The notes under the pieces are model-generated. The model saw only the letters and a list, made by a program, of their open reading frames with translations, was not told the origin of the DNA and did no database searches. A DNA stretch of 64,000 nt, taken from assembly GCA_021307315.1 (NCBI GenBank), contig JAJSPD010000135.1, positions 1 through 64,000 of the forward strand, written 5' to 3'. The stretch comes from Bisporella sp. PMI_857 (lineage: Eukaryota; Ascomycota; Leotiomycetes; Helotiales; Helotiaceae). Position 1 is the first letter of the stretch, and every line of letters begins with the position of its first letter. The translations under genes and the position numbers were made by a program. Shown here piece by piece: positions 41,600 through 51,800 of this stretch.

Positions 41600-44500
41600 T
41601 GCTTCCGAATCGCCCTTTAGCTCATCGTAGTCGTCTTTGCCCTGTTCCCATTTTTTGATCCATTTCGGTAAGTTTGCCGGCGGTCCTCTGAGCGTAGGGT
41701 TGTGTAGGTGGAAGTCTTTGAGCTTGTGTGGGCTATACTTGAAATTGGAGGCTGGATACCATTCGGGATCGATATCGTAACCTACTCATTTTGCTCTGTA
41801 CTGTAGCCGTCGATTACGGACCCGAACAGCTAGAATTTCTTCTACTTCCCACTCTTCGTCCTCCGTAACCTGTATAGGTGGTTCTGGAACAGGTAATTGG
41901 CCTGGTAACGGGTCCATTGCAGCTTTGCGGAGCAGCTGTGGTGCAAACACGGGGTGTATTCTCAAATTGTCAGGCAGTTGCAGCCGGTAAGAGTTCCCTT
42001 CTTGAGCTAGAATTTTGTAAGGGCTAGCGTTCTGAATGTCGAGCTTTTTACTAGGCTTGTCGGTTTTCCAGTTCCTTGTCGACACGTATACCCAGTCGTT
42101 TACACCGAAGTTAATATCTTTGCGGTGCTTATTTACGGATGCTTCCATTCGTTCTTGAGCTTTACGGAGCAAGCTACGAGCAGTGTCCCAAGTAAAGTGC
42201 ATTCTTTTAGCGAAAGCGGTTGCTTCTTTTACGCTTAGCTTTTCTCTGGCTGTTAAAGGCTTTTTCGGCCTGTTCTAATTATAGGACGTAGTTGGCGCAT
42301 AGCCGTTGAGCACTTCGAACGGGGACAGCATACTTAAGCTTTCATAGGGTAAAGTCAGCTGCGCGTAGTCCATTAAAGCCACTAGGCTCGACCAGTTGTC
42401 TTGATAATAATTTATAAAAGGCCGAAGCTTTTGATCAAGGTACTGGTTCATGATTTCTGTCTGCTCGTCAGTTTAAGGGTGGAACGCTGTCGAAAGCTTA
42501 AGTTTCACTCCGAGAATTCGGCAAAGTTCGTGCCAAAACGTTAAAATGAACTGAGGACCTCTGTCTGATACAATAGTAGTTGGTGCTTTTCGTGACTTGT
42601 AAACGTGATCGATAAACAGCTGTGCCATGTTTTTTGCGGTTGTCGTTTTGTAACATAGCATCGTTACGGACTGTTTACTAAATCTGTCTATTACTACTAG
42701 AACCGAATCGTAGCCGTAACGATCCGTCGGGTACGATTTGAAGTCTATGGCCACGTGTTGCTATGGCTTTTCGGAACTGGCAAAAGTTGTAGTTTGCTTG
42801 GAGCTTTGTCTCTGAATACTGTAGCGCGTTTGCACTCTCTACAGTTGTTCATGTATCGTTCTACGTCGGTGCGTAAGCTTTTCCACTAGTATCGTTTAGC
42901 TATTACAGCCACAGTCTTGGTTCGGCCAGAGTGTGCTGCCGACACTTGAGCGTGAGCTTCCTGAATTAACTTCGTGCGGAAATTGTCGATAGGAGGGACT
43001 ACTAGTCGGCTTGCTACAGCAATAACTCGTTGTTTACAGCCCAGTTTTGTTTTCTGTTCGCTGCTCGCTGACAGTCTGTTGCTAGCTCTGGAGAGCTGCG
43101 ATTAGCAGCTACAATTCGATCTGCGAGCATCTATAGGGATAGAGTTTCTGACAAAGTCGTTGCTTGTCCGCTTGTCGGCTTTTTATTGGTGCGAGTGTGT
43201 GCTGCGTATCATTTAGCAGTTCTGCGCGGATACGGGAGTCGACCTGGTCATCTGTAAGAAACTGTTGCGTGCGATGACGTTTTTTCGTGGCTTGTAGATT
43301 TTCCGTATCCTGATTTCTTCGTGTCAGCGCGTCTGCTTTCTCATTCTTGCGGCCCGGTCGATATGTAATTATAAAGAAGAATTCGGATAATGCTTCAGCC
43401 CACTTAGCCTAGCGGCCGTTGAGCTTTTTAGAGGTTATAAAATACTCCAGTGCTTTGTGATCAGTAACTACTTTGACTTTGTGGTCGGTTCGTGCTAAAT
43501 CAGCTCTTATTGTTCGAAAAAGCGAACTATAGCTAGCATTTCTTTGTCGTGTATCTGGTAGTTAAGCTCTGCAGGAGTCAAGGTTTTTGAGAAATAGCCT
43601 ACAGGTTGCTATAAAGCGTTTTCGTCGTTTGTAGCTTTTTGAGACAATACTCCCGCAATCACTCGTCAGAAGCGTCTGTTTCCAGCAAAACCTCTTTTTG
43701 CGGGTCGTAATGGGTCAGTACCGGGGCCGTAACCAGCGCTTGCTTCAGCTGCTCGAACGATGCGTGACACTCGTCATTGAAGTCGAATAAAACGTCTTTG
43801 CCTGTCAAGTGGTTCAACGGGCGGGCAATAGCTCCGTAGTCTTTAATGAATCGTCGGTAAAAATTGCAAAAGCCGAAAATGACTGTATGCCGCGTACAGA
43901 TGTAGGGGCTTCTAGTCAGTAACAATTTGTACTTTCTCTGGGTCTACTTCGATACCGTTAGTAGTCACAATGAACTCTAAGTACTTGGTTCGGGTGACGT
44001 TGAATTCGGTTTTCTTGATATTTACTTGCAGTCCAGCTTACGAAGTCGTAGTAGCACTTTGCGGACGTGCTCCGTATGCTCTAGCTCGTTCTCTGAATAT
44101 ATCAAAATGTTATCTAAGTAAGCGGTGCAAAAATCATCGAGGTAATCGAACAATACTTCGTTCATGTAGCGCTGATAAGTTGCAGGGCCGTTGGTCAAGC
44201 CGAAAGGTAGCACTTTGCATTTGTATGTTCCGTAACGAGTACGGAATATAGTCAGTTTTCAGAATCGGGGTGTATCCGTATTCTGTAGAACGCTTGTCGT
44301 ATGTCTAGCTTGGTGAATACTTTGGCTTTCGTGAGTCGAGACAAGTTTCGTCAATAAGCGGAAAAAGGTACTGATCTTTACGGGTGATACTGTTGAGTTT
44401 GCAATAGTCGATACACAGCCGTAAGCTTCCGTTAGGTTTTCGTACAAACAGCACTGGCGCTGCAAATGGAGCTTGGCTAGGAGCGATAAAGCTTTATCCA

Positions 44501-45190
44501 AGTTGTCTATAATATAATCCTTCAGCGTTTGCAGCTCCTTTGTCGTCAGTCGGATCAGCGGGCTATGCCGAAGAGTATTTTTACCCGTAAGTTCGATTTT
44601 GTGATTTACAGCAGTTCGGTGCGGAAGTAACTTATCTGATGCCTTTTTCGAGAATATATCTTTCAAGTCCTGATATTCGCTTAGTACTAGATCTTCTACT
44701 AACCGCTCGTCTTCGTCATAGTCTATGTTGCATAAGCCTACCTGTTCCGACGCTCGACGCTTTTTCAGCAGTCTATCCAGCTCGTACAAGCTAACTGCGA
44801 ACACTTCGTTGTCCTTTCGCTTGAGATTTAGCGTGAATGCGGAAGCGCTAATTACAGCAATGTCGAAGCCGAGAGTGCTTGCTGTGACTTTGCGGATCTT
44901 GTTGACTATTTTGCGGGTAGCTTTTGTCAAACGTGGCTTGACTACGCTCGCAAGCTGTTCTTCTATCTTTTGCAAGTTGTCTTTATGTGATAGTTGTAAT
45001 CCGTTTTGCCTGCATACTAGAAACGGTTTTTTGCCGGCTTAGCTGCGACAACAAGCTTAGCCACTTCCTCGACAGCTGACTTAGAAGTAGCTGTAGATTC
45101 CACGTCGATCCTGGACGCGTCAGTCGTTGAAAAAGATAGTGAAAAAGACGCTTCTTGACGCGGGAGAATAGTGTAAACAGGAACAAAACG
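41600..45190 (-). pseudogene. Chromovirus pol (RT, RNase H, integrase, chromodomain), stop-ridden
   Basis: Minus-strand pieces in order. RT: 44975-44259 ([16 protein letters not shown] region) and 44213-44022 ([40 protein letters not shown]). RNase H: 43925-43659 (GFCNFYRRFIKDYGAIARPL, PQKEVLLETDASDE). Integrase: a zinc-binding part (AHSGRTKTVAVIAKRY, NNCRECKRATVFRD) and core (HVAIDFKSYPTDRYGYDSVL, TTIVSDRGPQFILTFWHELC). C-terminus with a chromodomain-like stretch (WEVEEILAVRVRNRRLQYRA). The YxDD box reads YLDN. Stops replace Trp or Gln in several conserved places: PWQH as P-stop-QH, HPQTD as HP-stop-TD, YNWN as YN-stop-N and AKWVGYD as AK-stop-VGYD. The element cannot make its own enzymes. 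Confidence 0.85.
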
Positions 45191-45899
45191 GTTTTGTTGA
45201 ACGCTTTATTCCTTTGTTCATATCTTTTGAGCTGCGTGATCTACAGGAGCTTTTCCAGCATGTCCTTGGAATACAAAATAGAACGGTCAAACGTTACGGT
45301 TCGTGGTAAAGCCGTAGGCCATACCAGCTTGCGTTTGCGAACCGCAAGAGCTATATCCATTTCTGCTATCCACTTTCTACTTACGATCACTTATGGTGCT
45401 CTAAGTCGGTGATCAAAAATATTGAGTCAGTGAACCTTTTCCCATCGATCTCTAGCGTAGTAATTAAAGCCTGAGAGATTACGGCTCCTTTTTGTCATTA
45501 AAACCAGTTACAGGTACTGGGTTGGCCAGTTGTTGTACGGTACAACCAAAACGTTTTTTCAACAGGTCGGCTAAAGCCGTGTCGATAAAAAGCTATCCGT
45601 TCGCTTCAGTATCAAGAAGAGCTACAGTGTTATAAGCAAATCCATTCTTAACTAACGTACATGCTTTGTTCAGTGGCGGCCCGCCGATCAACTTTCTCAA
45701 GTCTATTCCTTTGGAGTTGACTTGCTTTCTTTGCCCTAGGTAGGAGACTTTGCTAGGTGATTCGTTTCCCTGATCTTCGAGTCACTGACAAACTCTACTG
45801 TTACCTTTTCTTCCGATACTGCTTCTAGGGTTTTTACAGGCGTTGGCCTGCGTGGTAACGGACACGAGGATGCGTAGTGACCTGGCTTGTTGCAGTTGT

Positions 45900-47173
45900 A
45901 GTATACTTCTTCAGATGCTGGGCAGGTGTTGGCTCTTGCGTGGCTGTGTTGTAGGCGTGGTCCCCGTAAAAGGGATCTTGACGTCGCTGCTGTTACTGGG
46001 AGCTTCTCTGACGAGCTACGATTGGTCGTAGTTGGAGATGAATCATCTCTGCTTCGGGAAAGCTCTTCGCTTGCTCCTACGAGCCAAGCGCTTCTGAAGA
46101 TGTGCTTGGTCCTGGTAGACGCCGTGAGCTCGATCGCTCAGCTCTTGGAAACTGTCGAGAGTAGCTTTTACGGGCATAAGGCTTGTTTGCAAACTGACCG
46201 TAAGTTTCCGAAACAAGTCATTTTTCCAGTTTCCTTAGGCACGTTACCTTTGCTTGCCAGCTGCAGAAACCTGGTGCGGAACGTTGCAAACGTTTCGCTT
46301 TCTTTCATCATTAGCTCATGGTAGGCGACCTTACTTTCGCTAACCTCGTTCGAGTCAACAAATAGCATGTCGAGGTGAGCTAGCATGTTATCCACGGAGT
46401 CGAAAGGATCCGCGCTTTCTGATTCCATGCGTGTTTCCAGGTGTTGCTGTGCATCTCCACCAGTGCTAATAAACAGGTAATCTATACGGGTCTGTTCGTC
46501 AGAAAATTGGCTCGAGAGTTCCGAAACTTAACTGAAAGCGCTATTTTCCAAGAACGGTATGTCGGGTCTACACTATCCGTAAGCTTTTTGACGTCTTTGG
46601 TTCTTTTGAAACCGCCGTGCGTTGGAGCTTCTGAACGCTGTTCCCGACTGCGCTTAGGGCGGTTGGCGTTAGGGCTGTCCTCTGTATCACTTGTTTGAGA
46701 GCGGTTTCGACTAGTGAACTTTTTCTTCAGGGCTGCCAATCTCCGTTCTTGAGCCCGAGCTTGCTCTTTTTGACTGTTCTTAGTCGTTCTATCAGTGCTA
46801 TCAACGTTGCCTGACTGACAGTTGTAGGGTTACTACTATGGTCTTTTGGGTATCAACTGGAGTATTCACAGTGCTTGGCGTTTCTGTCGGTTTTGCTTTT
46901 CCTTTGCTTTTTGCTCTGCTTACTCTATCTCTGGGAATAGCTTCAGCCATAGTATCAGCAAAGCGAGTTAACAGTGACTGTTGTAGTAATTGATAATAAT
47001 GCCGTAGCGGGGTTTCCGGGGCCGTACGGGCGCGTATGTACTTCTCGAGTATCGACGCTTGACTGTGTGATCTCTGTTTCACAAAGATCCTGAATCTTTA
47101 GCGCAATAAAGGCTGGAACTGAGTACGACGGGCGTGCAAGCCGTGTGTAAGGGTAAGGGTTATACTTCCGCAA
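45900..47173 (-). pseudogene. Chromovirus gag, broken
   Basis: Minus-strand fragments 47082-46801 (ILEKYIRARTAPETPLRHYY), 46739-46482 (RNRSQTSDTEDSPNANRPKR) and 46428-46168 (SVDNMLAHLDMLFVDSNEVS, FATFRTRFLQLASKGNVPKE) are gag-like: charged leader, coiled region, then the capsid-type LDxLFxDxN...FxxLA layout. Stops and frame changes separate them. It lies just inside the 5' LTR (on the right). Confidence 0.7.
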
Positions 47174-47194
47174 GTAGAATTGTGATGTGATGTG

Positions 47195-47310
47195 AGTTCT
47201 ATTATAATGTCACGGCACGTAGGATAGGAGCAACGGCTCAAAGTAATACGGGTAAGAATCGAGAATAATAGAACTACAGAACTATGGAAGTAGAAAGGGA
47301 AGCCTATATA
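47195..47310 (-). promoter_or_regulatory. Chromovirus TATA box and candidate self-priming site
   Basis: On the minus strand the 5' LTR has TATATA (47310-47305). 30-35 nt downstream is AGTTCTATTAT (47275-47265), and 2 nt after the LTR is its exact 11-nt complement ATAATAGAACT (47205-47195). Eleven complementary bases between the RNA 5' end and the PBS is the Tf1 self-priming arrangement; no match to a tRNA 3' end is evident. The start site itself is inferred. Confidence 0.65.
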
Positions 47311-47508
47311 CAGGAGTTCGGATCACGTGACGTGCTACGCGAGTGTCCCCACGGGTGCCTTACAGGCCGTCGGGCCTTATAGAAGCCGTAGGCGCGCCAG
47401 CGCCGTGACACTCTAGATTACTACTCGAGTAGTAGATTAGAAATTTCTCACACTGTAATAATACATCCTAGGTGGGGTTTCGTGTTCTCGGTTATTTTTT
47501 TCCGAGGG

Positions 47509-48037
47509 TAATCGTCGGTTTTCCCGCCTCCCTGGTGGTCGGCGAAACCAAGTGAGACGGGAAAGCATAGACGAGGATGGGCTCACTATACAATTTATAC
47601 CACAGTCTTATCGCATTGTATGAATAGATACAAATACATATCAACATAGATTTGTTTTTGCATCCTTAATTATATCTATATAATTCTAATCTATTTAGTC
47701 TATATTATCTAAGCTTAAAAGCGATACTAAGTTTGCTAATTATTGAGTCTCTACCTGCTCAGCTAGTATTTTGGTGATGCAATAGTAAGCATATTCAAGC
47801 GAGGAACATCAAAACCTCACCTTCATATCTAAACTACTAACAAATCACCATTTTAGTAAATTCAATTTACCTAAGACTCTTACATGGGATATTCATATAG
47901 GCTGTCTAAATTATTACAAAGTTTTAGCTATCTTATTTTATTACATTGTTGTAGCATACTTTGGAAGAGCTCAGATATTTGCGAAGCGTCCCACTTGCTT
48001 TCGCCGACCGCCAGGGAGACGAGAAAACCGACGATTA
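47509..48037. mobile_element. Non-autonomous DNA element with about 50-bp TIRs
   Basis: Left end TAATCGTCGGTTTTCCCG and right end (reverse complement) TAATCGTCGGTTTTCTCG; the two arms agree for about 50 bp with roughly five differences, most of them C/T. The interior is AT-rich without a credible ORF. Flanks suggest a short TAA/TTA duplication, so the superfamily is open. Confidence 0.6.
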
Positions 48038-48836
48038 AATACTTTTGTCATCCCACCGTATGCACTTGCTTTCTGGCTTACTTACTGGCCTGCGCAATTG
48101 AATCCGGACTACGGCTCTTATTTTTGTCGTCGCGATTTTGCTTGCGCCTACCTGAAATGTCGAATTTGCGGCCTACCCCACCAAAACTGCGTCCTGCGTC
48201 CTGCGACGACGACAACACGACAGTTCTGGTGTCGCATTAATTGGCCCTATCACATACTCGAGTTTGAGCCAGTTCCGACTGCTCCTTCTATGATTTCTTG
48301 ATAAATGCACCATGCCCCCTCGAAAAATGCACTATGCCCCCTACCTTTCTCACCGCCCAGCAGAATTTGTATGAGTGGGAAAATGCACCAAGGGCATGGT
48401 GCATTCAGCACTTGGCGTTAGTTAGCGGCAGCTGCTCGTCACTGCAGCTGACGTCTGTCAATTGGTTCAGGTTATCTCCACGGCTGAATTTGCAATTGTT
48501 TGGGACGGCTGTGGTCACGCGCTCGTGAGTTAGGCGCCCAATTATACTGATACACATCGCTGCTTTCTGTGAAATGGTAGTACCACTGCAATAAACAAGC
48601 AAGCCCCGAAAGCTCGGTGCCGCACATTCAATACTTGCTTCAGCCGTAGCAACAAGTCCCATAAGATGGGTCGTGATCCTTTCTAGTCTCCATTACCATA
48701 TTGATACCTCACCATCGAACTGTTCTTGCTTATTTTCGGACGAGTAAATTACGAAGCACTGCAATTGCGTTCAAGTCTTCTTGCGTTATACCTAAATTGC
48801 ATTCTGCCTTCGAGCTGTTTAGGTTATTGTGGAACA
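48038..48836. other. Upstream region of the NLR gene
   Basis: It holds an inverted repeat, AATGCACCATGCCC (about 48304) against GGGCATGGTGCATT (about 48394-48408), with a third related unit AAATGCACTATGCCCC between. The remaining 400 bp should contain the promoter of the gene at 48837. No separate gene is supported. Confidence 0.45.
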
Positions 48837-51800
48837 ATGTCTGCCTCGAATTCTTCAGAACGCCCCAAAAAGCCAGATCACCGGGATTACACGGTGGGAT
48901 GGATCTCTGCTCTCAGCCTAGAGTTGTCTGCAGCAATGCTGATGCTGGATGAGGAGCACGATCCCCTTGCATGTCATGGGAAAGACAAGAACACCTATGT
49001 CTTTGGTCGGATGGGAAAGCATAATATTGTTATTGCATGTCTCCCTGAAGGATCATATGGCACTATATCAGCAGCTTCAGTTGCGCAAGATATGGTAAGA
49101 AGTTTCGGATCAATTAGATTCGGTCTGATGGTGGGAATTGGAGCCGGCATTCCAAGCAATCAGCATCAAATTCGACTTGGCGATGTTGTGATCAGTACGC
49201 CAACCGACATTGTTGGAGGTGTTGTGCAATATGACCTTGGAAAAACAGGTGGAAACGGCGAATTCACACGCAAAGGATCACTGAATAAGCCGCCACAAGT
49301 CCTGCTCACTGCAGTCGCGGCTCTTAAAGCTAAACATCGACTAGGACGAGAAAAGCTTGGGCCGCTACTCAAAGAATTGCAGGTTGAGGATTTTGACAAT
49401 CCAGAGGAGTTCCACTATCAGGGCGTGGAATTCGATCGCCTATTCCAATCAGACTATCTTCACCCAGATAATACCGACACCTGCGACTCCTGCGACAAGA
49501 GTAAGGTAGACCCTCGACCAAACGATCGTCCTCGACCGAAGAATAACGAGCCGGCCATTCACTACGGCATTATTGCATCTGGGAATCAACTCATCAGGCA
49601 TACAGTTCTAAGAGAACGGCTTAGACAAGATTGCAATGCATGCTGTATCGAAATGGAAGCAGCTGGTTTGATGGATAATTTCCCATGCCTTGTCATACGA
49701 GGGATCTGTGACTATGCAGACTCCCACAAGAACGATGGCTGGCAACAGTACGCTGCGCTAACAGCCGCTGCATATGCCAAGAGGCTTCTTAGCGTCATCT
49801 CACCTGAGCAAGTGGAAGTCACGCCTACGGTAGAGGATGCAGTGAAAAGAGGTCAGTCATAATGCCTATCATTAAATTGAGGCGTAGGACTGTACTGAAA
49901 AAGGTAGTGTCTGAAATTATGACCAAGGTGGTCGATGGGGTGAAAGATGGTTAGCCTGTCATTATTCCCTTGTCTAGGAATTCTGTAGTAACAGCAAAAC
50001 AGTTAATGCCAAAGTGGATGGTGGGTTGAACCGAGCCATCCAGTCATTCTAATAACATCTGACTTTACTCCAGAGCAACTTAACCAAGAATTCTTTGACT
50101 GGCTATCTCCTCTCAAAATGAGACACGATGACATCCGCTCTAAGCGTGTGCCAGGAACCGGGCAATGGATGCTTGATAATTCCAAATTTCGAGAGTGGCG
50201 TTCAGCTGAGCCAAAAAGTCGAGCGATCTGCTGCTTCGGGGAGCCAGGAGCTGGAAAGACGTATATCACGTAAATAAACGATTTTCATCTTTTTCGACTG
50301 CGAGTATAATGTATAAAACCTGATCCAGCTGACTGGATAGGATCTAGCTCCCTCGTTATCGACACACTCAGAAGCGATATGGAAGAGAGAAAGACAAAAA
50401 TCGGGCTGGCTTACGTATACTGCGACTATAAGAATCAGGACCATACGACAGAAAAGCTTATTGCTGCCATCGCGAAGCAACTGCTGCGGCTGTTAGGCTT
50501 GGAAATTCCTAAGAAGATCATAGATATATACAACCAGCTCCGAAAAGCGGATAAGCAAATTTCGCTTGATAAAGCCATTGAGATACTTCTTCTCACGTGT
50601 CCGGCATTTGATTTGGTCTATATTTGTATTGATGCGCTTGATGAGTTGGAGGAGAGAGAGAGGATCGCTCTTTTGAGGTCTTTGCAAGAAACTCCTCGCT
50701 CGGTTTATCTCTTCACTACTGGCCGTAACCATGTCAAGACCAACGTCAAATCCTATTTTGACGAAGTCGAAATGGTTCAAATCAAGGCCATGGAAATTGA
50801 TGTCACACATCTCATCAAATATGAGATTATGGAAAATAGCATGGCCTATCCCAAACGCATGGACGAGACTTTGGAGCGTGAAATTAAAGAGAGAATCGTT
50901 TCTTTATCGACGGGGAAGTTAGCTACTCCTTTCCAGCTCTTTGAGGACACTTATTAACTACACTATAGCTTTCTGTTATCTGCACACCAGATAAAATTTG
51001 TTCTCGACGCCGACACCAAGTCTAAACGTCGGTCAAAATTGGGTAAGCTACCTACCAGTGCCTCGGATGCCTTCAATGCCACAATTGAAAGGATCCAGCG
51101 GCAATCAGAAAATAGGCGCTGGCGAGGAATGCAAATTCTTACCTGGGTATATCTAGCCTCGCGACTGCTTTCGGTAAAGGAGCTTCTCCATGCACTTGCC
51201 ACAGAGAAAGAACATTCTGATCTTGACTATGACAACTTCGTAGAAGAAGACAATTTTCTAGACAACTGCCTGGGATTAGTCATACTGGATGTGCGGACGT
51301 CAACAATTCGTCTTGTTCATAAATTCCTCCAGGACCACCTAGATAAGAGAGGGGATCTTTTCAGAAATGGACATAACACGATCGCACAAACATGTCTTAC
51401 TTATTTGATGTTTCAATCTGTTGTCACACACTCAGGAGCTATGGTAGACAAAGCCAAAAATCCGGAAGATGTATCAAATGACCTTGCTCTCGCTGAGTAT
51501 GCTGCTTGCGAGTGGGGAAATCACCTTCGAAAGTCTGGCGAAACAGAAGATTCCGTAGTTAATTTAGCACAGACATACATTTCAATGGAGCTGAGGGAAC
51601 GCTACTGGAGCCAATGGCACCTTTGCAACCATATAAACGGCCAATCTAATACAAAGCCGTTTATTACATCGTTCTGCAGATTGCACATTGCTGCATATTT
51701 TGGAATCCGTTCAGTTCTGTCGGATACACCAATAGCGACTACTGAGCTAGACATCAAAGATTCTTATTATGGTCGAACGCCGCTATCATGGGCCGCAGAG

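Larger units (their letters stand above)
41355..47410 (-). mobile_element. Ty3/Gypsy chromovirus, complete, 6056 bp
   Basis: The LTRs (41355-41557 and 47208-47410, 203 bp each) run TGTCACGGCAC to GCGCCGTGACA and look identical. The target duplication CTCTA flanks the element (41350-41354 and 47411-47415). Coding order on the minus strand is gag, protease region, reverse transcriptase, RNase H, integrase and chromodomain, as in chromoviruses. A polypurine tract (GGAAAGGGGGGGTGA on the minus strand, 41558-41572) abuts the 3' LTR. A third LTR copy stands alone at 59546-59748. Confidence 0.95.
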
